Source: Catenulispora acidiphila DSM 44928 (lineage in GTDB: Bacteria; Actinomycetota; Actinomycetes; Streptomycetales; Catenulisporaceae). Taken from it: DNA of 64,000 nt. The notes beneath the pieces were generated by a model, which ran no database searches, was not told the origin of the DNA, and saw nothing but the letters and a program-made list of their open reading frames with translations. Location: positions 3,968,001 to 4,032,000 of the forward strand of contig NC_013131.1 of assembly GCF_000024025.1 (NCBI RefSeq), read 5' to 3'. Positions within the stretch are counted from its first letter, which is position 1; every line of letters starts with the position of its first letter. This document shows, in pieces, positions 8,806 to 16,725 of the stretch. A program made the translations under genes and the position numbers.

Positions 8806-8819
8806 GCGGCGGTGAGCAG

Positions 8820-9605
8820 ATGCGCTTCGACATCCTGGGCCCGATGGAGGTCTGCGACGGCCGGACCCGGCTGACGCCCCGAGCCGCGAAGATCCGGACC
8901 CTGCTGGCCGCCCTGCTGGTGTCGGCGAACACCGCCGTCGGCACCGACACCCTCATCACCGAGATCTGGGGGACCAACCCGCCGCGCACCGCGCTGCACG
9001 CGCTGCGCGTCTACGCCTCCGAGATCCGCCAGATGATCGCCGCGATGAGCGACGATCCGGACCGGCCGGCGTTGGCCACCTGGGCGTCGGGCTACTGCCT
9101 GGAACTGCGCTCGGACATGCTCGACATGCTCGAATTCGACCGGCTCTGCGACGAGGGACAGCGCGCCGCCACGAATCAGTGCTATGAGCTGGCGACGGAG
9201 AACTACCGGCGCGCGCTGGGATTGTGGCGCGGTCCGGCGTTGCTCGACGTGTCCTGCGGCGTCGTGCTGCACAGCGCCGCGCGCCGTCTTGAGGAGCGCC
9301 GGATCGCGGCGGTGAAGTCCCGCATCGACATCGACTTGCGCCTGCGCCGCCACGGCCAGGTCGTCCCCGAACTGACCGAGCTGGCCGCGCGGCATCCGTT
9401 CAACGAGAGCCTGCACGTGCGGCTGATGGTGGCCCTGCACGGCTCCGGGCGCACCGGAGACGCGCTGACCGTCTACCGCGGACTGCGCGACAGCCTGGTC
9501 GCCGAACTGGGAGTGGAGCCCAACGCGCAGTTGCAGCGCGTCCACCTGGCCATGCTCACCGCCGACCAGCAGGTCTTGGACCGGCAGGATCTGTGGGCGC
9601 TGTGA
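8820..9605 (+). CDS. SARP/AfsR-type transcriptional regulator (BTAD domain)
   Basis: A 261-residue protein with an OmpR-like winged helix at residues 1-95 (FDILGPMEVCDG, followed by the recognition region TALHALRVYASEIRQ) and a bacterial transcriptional activator domain from about 100 to 250 (FDRLCDEGQRA, LYRGLRDSL-like repeats, ELGVEPNAQLQRVH). SARP proteins activate secondary-metabolite or stress genes by binding direct heptameric repeats. It lacks the NB-ARC and TPR parts of full AfsR. The start ATG is at 8820. The 3' end overlaps the next small gene. Confidence 0.92.
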   Translation: MRFDILGPMEVCDGRTRLTPRAAKIRTLLAALLVSANTAVGTDTLITEIWGTNPPRTALHALRVYASEIRQMIAAMSDDPDRPALATWASGYCLELRSDMLDMLEFDRLCDEGQRAATNQCYELATENYRRALGLWRGPALLDVSCGVVLHSAARRLEERRIAAVKSRIDIDLRLRRHGQVVPELTELAARHPFNESLHVRLMVALHGSGRTGDALTVYRGLRDSLVAELGVEPNAQLQRVHLAMLTADQQVLDRQDLWAL

Positions 9606-9892
9606 CAGGAAGATTCCGCCGCCGGCTGATCAGGATTCTGAAAGGCGCGTTCTGGGCCTTCGCCGAGGGATCCGGAGCCCGAGTGCAATTGGCGCTGTAT
9701 CAGCACCCTGTCGGGTGCGCGTGCGATGCGGACAGGAAGCCGGAGGCCGAGCCGGCTGCGACTCCCGGTCCGACTCCGGCTCCGGCTCTGGCTCCGGTGC
9801 CCGCGTGGCATCCGGAACGGATCGTCCCGCTCAGCGACCTGCCGGCCGCCGAGCAGCGTTGGTGGCGAAGCCTGGAGGAGCACCTGCGTTAG
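9602..9892 (+). CDS. Small hypothetical protein coupled to the SARP gene
   Basis: A 96-residue protein whose GTG start (9602) overlaps the TGA of the SARP gene in a GTGA arrangement, implying translational coupling. The N-terminus is basic and amphipathic (RFRRRLIRILKGAFWAF). The middle has a Cys-x-Cys and an Ala-Pro repeat, and the end reads AAEQRWWRSLEEHLR. No family is recognised. It might be a partner or modulator of the SARP. Confidence 0.6.
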   Translation: MTGRFRRRLIRILKGAFWAFAEGSGARVQLALYQHPVGCACDADRKPEAEPAATPGPTPAPALAPVPAWHPERIVPLSDLPAAEQRWWRSLEEHLR

Positions 9893-9960
9893 CCGAACCC
9901 GCCCCGCCGACCTCATTATCAATGTTCTGACATTAAACCGAAAGCGAGTTCCGGACCGCC

Positions 9961-10362
9961 ATGCTCACCGTCAACTGGGACACCGTCCGCTTGTTCCTGC
10001 ACGTCACCGCCGCCACCGTCTGGGTCGGAGGCCAGATCGTCGTCGCCGCCCTGATCCCGGCCCTGCGCACCGCCGGCGCCGGCGTTCCGCAGACCGTCGC
10101 GAAAGCCTTCAACCGGATTGCCTGGCCGGCGTTCGGCATCACGGTCCTGACCGGCATTTGGAGCGTGGCCGCCGATCACGACGAGAACCACGGCGCGTGG
10201 TCCCACACGCTCATCCTGAAGATCGTCCTGGTCGCGCTGTCAGGAGTGGCCGCCGCGCTCCACGCCCGCGCCACGTCCAAGAGCCGGACCGGCGTCTTCG
10301 GTGCCGCCGCGACCCTGACCGCGCTGGGCGCCGTGTTCGTGGGGATCATGCTGGCGGGCTGA
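9961..10362 (+). CDS. CopD-like four-helix membrane protein
   Basis: A 133-residue membrane protein with four hydrophobic helices. It opens with LFLHVTAATVWVGGQIV, resembling the first helices of CopD-domain proteins, with His and Trp in the membrane. Later it has FNRIAWPAFGITVLTGIWS and LILKIVLVALSGVAAALH. Members may bind haem or copper. It follows the SARP-linked small gene by 68 bases and may be in the same transcript. Confidence 0.8.
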   Translation: MLTVNWDTVRLFLHVTAATVWVGGQIVVAALIPALRTAGAGVPQTVAKAFNRIAWPAFGITVLTGIWSVAADHDENHGAWSHTLILKIVLVALSGVAAALHARATSKSRTGVFGAAATLTALGAVFVGIMLAG

Positions 10363-10401
10363 GCGCGGTGGGGGTGACAGCGGGGCGGCGCCGGGGAGCC
10401 T

Positions 10402-11136
10402 TCAGGCGGCGGTCCGCCCGGCGTCGGCGGCGATGACGGCGCCGGTGATGTAGGCGGCGCGGTCGCTGGCCAGGAAGGTGATGACCTCGGCGATTTCGCG
10501 GGGGGCGGCGACGCGGCCAAGGAGGGTTGTGGCGCCGATCTGGTCGGCGCCCTGCTCGCCCATGACGGACAGGACTGTGTCGGTGCGGGTCGGGCCGGGT
10601 GCGACGGCGTTCACGCGGATGCCGGCCGGGCTGAATTCGGCGGCCCAGGTGCGGGTCAGCGATTCCAGTGCGGCCTTGCTCGCGCTGTACACGGCCAGGC
10701 CCGGCATGCCGATGCGGGCTGCCATGGTGCTGACGTTGACGATGGCTCCGGTTCCCCGGGCGAGCATCGCGGGAGCCAGCGCCGCGGTCAGGAAGAAGGG
10801 GGCGCGGATGTTGGCGGAGAGCGTCGCCTCGAAGGACTCCAGGTCCTGGTCCACGGTCGGTGCGCCGGGGAAGATGGCGGCGTTGTTGACCAGGATGTCC
10901 ACCGCGCCGACCTCTTCGGCGAGGTGGCGCAGCGAGTCCAGGTCGCTCAGGTCGGCGGCGACGAACCGCGCGGCGCCGCCGTTCGCGGTGATCTCCTTGA
11001 CGGTCTGCTCGCCCCGCTCCTGATGGCGTCCGGTCACCACGACCGTGGCGCCCGACGCGGCCATGAGGGCTGCGGTCTCGCGGCCGATGCCGGCGGTCGA
11101 GCCGGTGATCAGGGCGAGCTTGCCGGTGAGTTCCAT
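10402..11136 (-). CDS. SDR-family oxidoreductase (3-oxoacyl-ACP reductase-like)
   Basis: A 244-residue classical short-chain dehydrogenase. It shows GSTAGIG for cofactor binding (residues 12-18), NNAA near 84-87, Ser136 in NVST, and the catalytic YSASK with Tyr150 and Lys154. An Arg in VTGRHQER after beta-2 favours NADP. It reduces or oxidises an unknown carbonyl or alcohol. It is divergent from a TetR gene, and the space between holds two similar 16-bp palindromes, so TetR control is likely. Confidence 0.92.
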   Translation of the reverse strand: MELTGKLALITGSTAGIGRETAALMAASGATVVVTGRHQERGEQTVKEITANGGAARFVAADLSDLDSLRHLAEEVGAVDILVNNAAIFPGAPTVDQDLESFEATLSANIRAPFFLTAALAPAMLARGTGAIVNVSTMAARIGMPGLAVYSASKAALESLTRTWAAEFSPAGIRVNAVAPGPTRTDTVLSVMGEQGADQIGATTLLGRVAAPREIAEVITFLASDRAAYITGAVIAADAGRTAA

Positions 11137-11179
11137 GTCCTGCTCCTGGGGTTCGAGCCACGCTGGCGCGCGGCAGGAA

Positions 11180-11228
11180 TGGGTTATGTGACCCAGGATT
11201 GTTCGTGAAAAATGGGTTGTCTAATCCA
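11180..11228. promoter_or_regulatory. Twin 16-bp palindromic operators between SDR and TetR genes
   Basis: TGGGTTATGTGACCCA (11180-11195) and TGGGTTGTCTAATCCA (11213-11228) share TGGGTT at the left and A-x-CCA at the right. Their centres are 33 bp apart, about three helical turns, so bound dimers would lie on one face of the DNA. The second site lies just upstream of a possible -10, TACGCT (11237-11242), of the TetR gene. Binding by the adjacent TetR protein is inferred. Confidence 0.75.
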
Positions 11229-11248
11229 AAAAGCGCTACGCTGGAGCC

Positions 11249-11926
11249 ATGGACACCGAAACAGCGCCGCCGCCCGCGCGAGCCACGGCGCCCTCGGCGC
11301 GCACGACGCGCTCGACGCCCTCAAAAGGCAAACGGCTGACCCGCAAGGGCGAGGAGACCAGGCGCCGGATCGTGGCCGCCGCGGCGCAGCTGATGTACGA
11401 GCGCGGCCTGACCGAGGCGACGCTGGAGGACGTGCGAGCGGCCGCCGGGGTGAGCGGCTCGCAGATCTACCACTACTTCGCCGACAAACAGGCACTGCTG
11501 CTCGCGGTGATCGACCATCAGACCGAGGCGGTGCTGGAGATGCAGCATCCGCTCTTCGACCGCCTGGACACCATGGACGGACTGCGCGCGTGGCGTGACG
11601 CGCTGGTCGAATTCCAGCGCCGGCTCCAATGCCGAGGCGGCTGCCCGATCGGCTCACTCGGCAGCGAGGTCGCCGAGAACAACCCCGAGGCCCGGCTCGC
11701 CGTGGCGTCGGGCTTCCTGCGCTGGGAAGCCGCGATCCAGACAGGCCTGGCGGCCATGCACGCACGCGGCGAACTCGACGCCGACCCCGATGACCTCGCC
11801 CTGGCCACCCTCACCGCACTCCAGGGCGGACTGCTGCTCACGCAGATCCAGCGCACGGTCAGACCGCTGGAGGTAGCCCTGGACACCATGCTCGACCACA
11901 TCGAATCCCGGATCCGGAAGCCCTGA
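11249..11926 (+). CDS. TetR-family regulator
   Basis: A 225-residue protein with a disordered Ala/Pro/Thr-rich N-terminal extension of about 30 residues, then a TetR helix-turn-helix (TRRRIVAAAAQLMYERGLTE region, with the recognition motif GVSGSQIYHYFADKQALL). The C-terminal half resembles the TetR_C domain of regulators of SDR or nitroreductase-type genes. The start is ATG 11249. With TACGCT ending 6 bases before it, the mRNA may be leaderless. It is divergent from the SDR gene that it probably represses. Confidence 0.9.
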   Translation: MDTETAPPPARATAPSARTTRSTPSKGKRLTRKGEETRRRIVAAAAQLMYERGLTEATLEDVRAAAGVSGSQIYHYFADKQALLLAVIDHQTEAVLEMQHPLFDRLDTMDGLRAWRDALVEFQRRLQCRGGCPIGSLGSEVAENNPEARLAVASGFLRWEAAIQTGLAAMHARGELDADPDDLALATLTALQGGLLLTQIQRTVRPLEVALDTMLDHIESRIRKP

Positions 11927-11933
11927 CCCGGCT

Positions 11934-12319
11934 CGGGCCCGGTCTTCGCGCCCCGCCGCCGCACCCTGGCCTCGCACCTCGACCTCGCGCCTGGCTCTCG
12001 CGCCCCGGCCTCGTGCTTCGACGCCCCGCCCCGTCTCGCGCCTGGACCTTGTGTCTCGCCTTCGCGCCTCGCCCTCGCGCGCCGGTCTCGCGCCTCAACC
12101 TCGCGCCTGGCTCTCGCGCCGCGCGCCCGCGCTTCGACGCCCCGCGCTTGTGTCTCGACTTCGTGTCTCGACTTCGCGCCTCGCCCTCGCGCCGCGCTTG
12201 TGTCTCGACTTCGTGCCTCGACCTCGCGCCTGGAATTCCTGCCTGGACCTCGCTCACGCCCGCCCTTCGCAACTGGACTTCGCGCCCCGCCCCCGCGCCG
12301 CGCCCTCCCGCCTCGACAT
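11934..12319. repeat. 13-bp minisatellite, about 29 imperfect units
   Basis: From 8 bases after the upstream TetR stop, the sequence can be cut almost continuously into 13-mers with consensus CGCGCCTCGACCT. Clear units start at 11973, 11986, 12063, 12149, 12162, 12175, 12212, 12225 and 12268, with occasional 11- or 12-base units. Because 13 is not a multiple of 3, every frame reads a different Arg/Pro/Ser pattern, which explains spurious open frames here. The last unit-like segment, 12307-12319, contains the -35 hexamer of the next gene. Confidence 0.85.
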
Positions 12320-12357
12320 CGACTGAACAAGCGTTTAGTATCCTGAATGTGCGTTCA
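12313..12357 (+). promoter_or_regulatory. Leaderless promoter with overlapping inverted repeat
   Basis: TCGACA (12313-12318), a 17-base spacer and TAGTAT (12336-12341) form a good sigma-70-type promoter. Transcription should begin at about the GTG start codon (12349), giving a leaderless mRNA. TGAAC (12324-12328) and GTTCA (12353-12357) form an inverted repeat spanning the -10 and the start, a plausible autorepression site for the TetR protein it drives. Confidence 0.7.
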
Positions 12358-12993
12358 ATCAAAGACGACCGGACCGCGCGCGCGGTCATCCGGGACGAGG
12401 CGCTGGCGCTGTTCGCCGCTCACGGCCCGGATGCTGTGTCGGTGCGGCAGATCGCCACGGCCGCGGGGGTGTCGGCGGCGTTGGTCGTCCATCACTTCGG
12501 TTCGAAGGAGGGGCTGCGCGACGTGGTCGATCGACATGTGCTGGAGACGTTCGACGGGATGCTGACCGAGATGACCGGCGAGGGCGCGCCGGATCTGTAC
12601 GATCCGGCGGCGACCGGTTCGCTGGTGGAGGCGGTGTTGCAGCATCTGCCGGCGGACTCGCCGATGCCGGCGTATCTGCGCCGGATGCTGCTGACCGATT
12701 CCGAGGCGGGCAAGGAGTTGTTCGCCAAGCTCTTCGCGGTCAGCCAGGGGATGCTGGCGGCGTTGTCGGAGGCCGGTATGGCCGCGCCGGGTGCTGATCC
12801 GGCGGTGCGCGCGGCGTTCCTGATGGCCAACGATCTGGCGGTGCTGCTGCTGCGGGACCGGCTGACCGAAGTGCTCGGCGTGGATCCGCTCTCGCAGGAG
12901 GGGATGGCGAGGTGGGCCTCGGAGATGCTGGCGGTGTATGCCAGCGGGCTGCAGGCTGATCCGCAGCTTCCCGAGGCTGGGGGTGCGTCGTGA
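12349..12993 (+). CDS. TetR-family regulator of the ABC exporter
   Basis: A 214-residue protein starting at GTG 12349. The open frame continues upstream through the 13-bp repeats but those residues are repeat-encoded and follow no promoter. The helix-turn-helix reads VSVRQIATAAGVSAALVVHHFGSKEGLRDVVD, typical of TetR regulators. The C-terminal part is a ligand domain ending LPEAGGAS. Its stop overlaps the start of the ABC ATPase (GTGA at 12990-12993), so regulator and exporter form one operon and the exported compound is probably the inducer. Confidence 0.92.
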   Translation: MRSIKDDRTARAVIRDEALALFAAHGPDAVSVRQIATAAGVSAALVVHHFGSKEGLRDVVDRHVLETFDGMLTEMTGEGAPDLYDPAATGSLVEAVLQHLPADSPMPAYLRRMLLTDSEAGKELFAKLFAVSQGMLAALSEAGMAAPGADPAVRAAFLMANDLAVLLLRDRLTEVLGVDPLSQEGMARWASEMLAVYASGLQADPQLPEAGGAS

Positions 12994-13634
12994 CCGCGGT
13001 GTTGCAGGCGCGCGGAGTGCGTAAATCCTATGGCCGACACCAGGTTCTGGCCGGTGCCGACCTGATGGTCGAGCCGGGGCAGTTGGTCGCGGTGGTCGGG
13101 GAGAACGGCTCGGGTAAGTCGACGCTGCTCAAGACTCTCGCCGGCACTCTCAAAGCCGACGCCGGGACCGTGGAGTTGTCCGGGAGCTTGGGCTATTGCC
13201 CCCAGGACGCGGTGGTGTCGGACAACCTCACCGTCGGCCAGCATCTGCGCTATTTCGCCGCCGCCTACCGGCTGTCGAGCCTGGATCGCGGCGAGGAGCT
13301 GATGGAGCAGCTGGGCTACGAGAAGTTCCGCCGTACTCCTGCCGGCGCGTTGTCCGGCGGGACCCGGCAGAAGCTGAATCTCACACTGGCGCTGCTGCAC
13401 GATCCTGACGTGCTGCTGCTGGACGAACCGTATCAGGGCTTTGACTGGGAGACCTACCTGCGGTTCTGGGACCTGGTCGGCGATCTGCGCTCGGCGGGCA
13501 GGGCGATCGTGGTGATCACGCACCTGGTGTTCGAGCAGGACCGGTTTGACCTCCTGGTCGACTTGGAGGACGGCACCCTGCACGCCCGATCGCACGCGGG
13601 CAGCGAGTCAGGGGTCGACGATGGCAACCACTGA
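12990..13634 (+). CDS. ABC transporter ATP-binding protein
   Basis: A 214-residue nucleotide-binding subunit. Walker A is GENGSGKST (about 37-45), the Q-loop is in GYCPQDAVV, the signature is LSGGTRQK, Walker B is DVLLLDEP, and the switch His is in ITHLVFEQD. It is short but complete and belongs to the drug- or lantibiotic-export class with a separate membrane subunit. The permease starts 14 bases before its stop. Confidence 0.94.
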   Translation: MTAVLQARGVRKSYGRHQVLAGADLMVEPGQLVAVVGENGSGKSTLLKTLAGTLKADAGTVELSGSLGYCPQDAVVSDNLTVGQHLRYFAAAYRLSSLDRGEELMEQLGYEKFRRTPAGALSGGTRQKLNLTLALLHDPDVLLLDEPYQGFDWETYLRFWDLVGDLRSAGRAIVVITHLVFEQDRFDLLVDLEDGTLHARSHAGSESGVDDGNH

Positions 13635-14433
13635 ACCGCTGGTCCGGCTGCCGTCCGGACCGGGACGCGAGGCGAGGTTCCGGCAGTTCCCCACCGCGCT
13701 GCGGTTCGCGCTGCGCAACCAGACGCGCAACCGCCTGGCCGGCGTGCTGCTGGTGGCGTTCGTGCCGGTCTGGTACGCGCTGATGATGGCGATGACCGGC
13801 CACCAGAAACTGAGCATCAAGATGTTCTCCACCGGCCGGCTGCTCACCGTCGACGGCGGACAGCTCACCTTGATCAGTGCCGGACTCAACGCCATGGCGA
13901 TGATCGTCGGCTTCGCCATCTTCGACGCCATCCGCAAGGCCCTGGCCTTCGACAAGCGTCTGGTCTTCGCCGGATACCGGCAGGCCAGCCTGATCGGCGC
14001 CAAGACCCTGTCCATCGCCGCCATCGCCACCGGCGTCGCGGTCTACGCCGCCCTGGTGCTGCTGGCCTTCTGGCGACCGAGCCTGACCGGCTGGCTGTCC
14101 ATCGCCGCCGGCTACACGGTCATCGCCCTGACCTACGGCGCCTTCGGCCTGCTGCTCGGCGTCCTGGTGAAAGGCGACCTCGAAGGCTTCTTCCTGATCA
14201 TCATGGGCGGCCTGATGGACACCTTCCTCCAGAACCCGCTCGGCAACCCGCTGGCGAACAAGCCGATCCTGGAATGGTTCCCCTCCTTCGGCCCGATGCA
14301 GTTCGCCGTAGGCGGCGCCTTCGGCCACACCGCACTGTGGGGACACCTGGCGCTCGGCCTGTGCTGGGCGGTCAGCTTCGCCGTCTGCGGGCTCATCGTC
14401 TTCCGCATCAAGACACGGTCGTCGTCACAGTAG
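13621..14433 (+). CDS. ABC transporter permease
   Basis: A 270-residue membrane protein starting at ATG 13621, within the end of the ATPase gene. About six hydrophobic segments are visible (GVLLVAFVPVWYALMMAM, AGLNAMAMIVGFAIF, KTLSIAAIATGVAVYAALVLLAF, LTYGAFGLLLGVLV, a segment with FFLIIMGGLMDTF, and a last helix near the C-terminus). It resembles ABC-2 type export permeases. With the ATPase it should form an exporter under the TetR regulator. Its end overlaps the convergent 110-residue gene by 9 bases. Confidence 0.88.
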   Translation: MATTEPLVRLPSGPGREARFRQFPTALRFALRNQTRNRLAGVLLVAFVPVWYALMMAMTGHQKLSIKMFSTGRLLTVDGGQLTLISAGLNAMAMIVGFAIFDAIRKALAFDKRLVFAGYRQASLIGAKTLSIAAIATGVAVYAALVLLAFWRPSLTGWLSIAAGYTVIALTYGAFGLLLGVLVKGDLEGFFLIIMGGLMDTFLQNPLGNPLANKPILEWFPSFGPMQFAVGGAFGHTALWGHLALGLCWAVSFAVCGLIVFRIKTRSSSQ

Positions 14434-14757
14434 ATCGGCCTCACTGCTCAGGGCGCGGCACGTCCGCTCCCACGCGAGCAACGTTTTCCGAGCCGCCTCC
14501 AAAGCCTTCTCCAGATCGCGCTGAGACACGGCGATCATCCGCGGGTCGCCGCTGCGCTGAGCCGCAGTCAGGCTGTGCTGCGCCGCGTCACAGCGGTCGG
14601 CTGCTCGACGCAGCGCCGCCTCCATCTCCCGACGCCGCTCGGTGAGCTGGTCGAGCCAGCAGCGGTGAACGACGGCCTCGGCTTCCCGGACCACGTCCTC
14701 TGGCGTGGAACGGGAGGCCGTGCGGTGTATGGGGATCAACTTCCGCAGATCGAACAT
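14425..14757 (-). CDS. Small coiled-coil hypothetical protein
   Basis: A 110-residue, Arg/Glu/Ala-rich protein with long predicted helices (VVREAEAVVHRC, LTERRREMEAALRRAADRC, SQRDLEKALEAARKTLLAWE). It has no signal peptide or membrane segment. No family is recognised. It lies about 100 bases downstream of the CopC-CopD gene on the same strand and could be read from that transcript. Coding use of GC third positions fits a real gene. Confidence 0.6.
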   Translation of the reverse strand: MFDLRKLIPIHRTASRSTPEDVVREAEAVVHRCWLDQLTERRREMEAALRRAADRCDAAQHSLTAAQRSGDPRMIAVSQRDLEKALEAARKTLLAWERTCRALSSEADLL

Positions 14758-14856
14758 CGTCGCGCTCCTGTCCTCGCCGAGGCTCTCAAAACAGATTCGA
14801 GCCTGGGCCGCGTTCGGATTGGAGCGGGCTCTTACGGCTTCGCGCGAGCGCCGTTT

Positions 14857-16560
14857 TCACCGGATGGTGATGGGGATCTGGACGGTCGTCTCGTCCACGT
14901 CGTCGGTGCGCAGGGTGACGGCTAGGCGCCAGGTGCCGGCGAGGGGGAGGGAGGCGTTGCCGATCAGGTGGCCGGCTCCGGCGGTGCGCAGCGTCATCGG
15001 CAGCGGGCCCAGGGCGTGGGAGGCGAGGGTGAAGGATGCCTGGACCTGGAGGACCTGTTGCTGCTTGCCGGTCGGGCTGAGGGTGTAGAGGTGGACCGTG
15101 TCGGAGCCGGTCTTGGCCGGGTCGACGGTGACCTGGACGGTGCCGCTGCCGCCGGGACCGCCGGTGTCGAACGCGGCGGAGGCGCTGGCCGGTCCGGCGG
15201 AGGCTGCGTGGGCGGTGCGCGCGGGTGGGGCGTTGACCAGGGCGGCGGTCAGTGCGAGGACGCAGACTCCCACGCCGACCTCGCCGGCGACGGAACGGCG
15301 CAGGCGGGAGATCGCGGCGCGGTCGGTGGTCCCGTTTCGGTCCTCGCGGTGTCGGGCGATCCAGGTGCGCGCCAGGTAGCCCAAGCCGATCAGGATGGCC
15401 ACGCCGAGCAGCTTGAGCAGCAGCAGCCTTCCGTACGCGGTGCCGGTGAGCGCGGGCACGGAGCCCACCTGCCGCCAGCTTTGGTACGTGCCGGTGCCGA
15501 CGAGCACGATCACGCACCACAGCGCCACCGGCGAGAACCGGCGCACCATCCGTGCCCGCTCATTCGGTGTTTCGCGGCCGCTGCGGCGGAGGACGATCGC
15601 GGCCAGCATCGTCAGCCCGCCGAGCCAGACGGCCATCGCGCACAGGTGCGTGACGTCGACCGGCACGGCGAGCGCCACCTGGACCCCGGTGCCGGCATGT
15701 CCGGACACGGCCCACGTCGCGGCGATGCCCACGGTCAGCAGCGCACCGGCGACCGCGACCAGAATCCGGGCTCGCCGCGAAGCGTCGGGCAGGCGGGTGA
15801 AGAGCCAGGCAAGCAAAGCAGCGGTGAGCGCCAGCAGAATCAGTCGTATCGACAGCGCTGCACCGAGGCGCGTCGACAAGGTGGTGCGCAGCACACCGGT
15901 ATCCAGCGCGCGGCTGAGGCCGAAGCCCGCACCATAAGGGCCCTGCAACACCAGCACACCGGCGGTGGCCACAGTGAGGCTGCTCCACGCCGACGCCACC
16001 AGGATCCGCACCGCTCTGGTGCGTGCGCCGTTCGGCCACCACGCGAATACGAACACTGCCGCACCGACCAGGACGGCGAACGCGGCGTAGGCGACGAAGC
16101 GTGCGACCCCGTAGAGCGCGCCGACCGTCTTACTTCCCGAGGTGTTCAGCGTTGTGGAGTTCACTGTCGATGCGGAGGCTTGGCCGACGCTGAACGTGAA
16201 CGCTCCCTGCACGGGATGGGAGTCGTCGGAGATGACGCGCCAGGACACCGTGTACGTGCCCTGCTTCAGTCCGCTCGCCAGATCGACGGCGACCTCGTCG
16301 GCGCGGCCGGTGGGGTGGGCTGGGCTGCCCTCGTCCACTCGCGCGCCGCTGGGGTCGAACACCCGCAGGGCACCGAACTGGAGGGACACCGGCTCGTCGA
16401 AGGTCACCGACGCCTGACGCGGCGCCGAGGCGACGGTCTGCCCGTCGCCGGGGGAGGTCGCGACCACCGTGGCGTGCGCGAAGGCGCCCTGCGCGGTGAG
16501 CAGGATCAGACAGATGACCAGGGCCGGAATCGCCAGCAGTCGACGGAGCACAGCGTCCAC
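14857..16560 (-). CDS. CopC-CopD-YtkA fusion, copper import/resistance protein
   Basis: A protein of 567 residues from GTG 16560. A signal peptide ends ...AQGAFA, so the mature chain begins HATVVATSPGDG, the CopC domain with an N-terminal His copper ligand and the second motif SDDSHPVQGAF. A CopD domain with about eight membrane helices follows (about 165-470), including AMAVWLGGLTMLA. The last ~90 residues are a YtkA-like beta domain. It would take copper from outside into the membrane or cytosol. GTG 16560 is one base after the stop of the truncated YcnI gene, suggesting translational coupling. An in-frame start at 16602 is possible but overlaps that gene. Confidence 0.88.
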   Translation of the reverse strand: MDAVLRRLLAIPALVICLILLTAQGAFAHATVVATSPGDGQTVASAPRQASVTFDEPVSLQFGALRVFDPSGARVDEGSPAHPTGRADEVAVDLASGLKQGTYTVSWRVISDDSHPVQGAFTFSVGQASASTVNSTTLNTSGSKTVGALYGVARFVAYAAFAVLVGAAVFVFAWWPNGARTRAVRILVASAWSSLTVATAGVLVLQGPYGAGFGLSRALDTGVLRTTLSTRLGAALSIRLILLALTAALLAWLFTRLPDASRRARILVAVAGALLTVGIAATWAVSGHAGTGVQVALAVPVDVTHLCAMAVWLGGLTMLAAIVLRRSGRETPNERARMVRRFSPVALWCVIVLVGTGTYQSWRQVGSVPALTGTAYGRLLLLKLLGVAILIGLGYLARTWIARHREDRNGTTDRAAISRLRRSVAGEVGVGVCVLALTAALVNAPPARTAHAASAGPASASAAFDTGGPGGSGTVQVTVDPAKTGSDTVHLYTLSPTGKQQQVLQVQASFTLASHALGPLPMTLRTAGAGHLIGNASLPLAGTWRLAVTLRTDDVDETTVQIPITIR

Positions 16561-16561
16561 C

Positions 16562-16681
16562 TCAGCCCGGAGGAGTGGTCGCGTCGGGCCCGATGGTGAC
16601 ATGCGCCGAAGCCGCGCCGGCGGAGCCGAGAACGAACAACGCCGTGCCGGCGAGGACCGCTGCCAGCGGTTTCCTAGACAT
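16562..16681 (-). pseudogene. Truncated YcnI/DUF1775-like gene (39 codons)
   Basis: A 39-residue open frame runs from ATG 16681, with AGGAG nine bases upstream, to TGA at 16562-16564. It encodes a complete signal peptide (MSRKPLAAVLAG to GAASA) and then only HVTIGPDATTPPG. YcnI proteins are exported copper-binding proteins whose mature chain begins AHVTV..P and which often sit beside CopC/CopD genes, so this looks like the first residues of YcnI and nothing more. It may be a remnant kept as a translational leader, or a working secreted peptide with an N-terminal His. Confidence 0.65.
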
Positions 16682-16725
16682 CAGGGTGCTCCTTTCCTTG
16701 CCGGACTGGCTCGCGGCCGCGTGTC

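Noticed and set aside
12013-12348. N-terminal extension of the TetR protein through the 13-bp repeats
   Set aside because: The extra residues are repeat-encoded, and a good promoter places the transcript start at GTG 12349.
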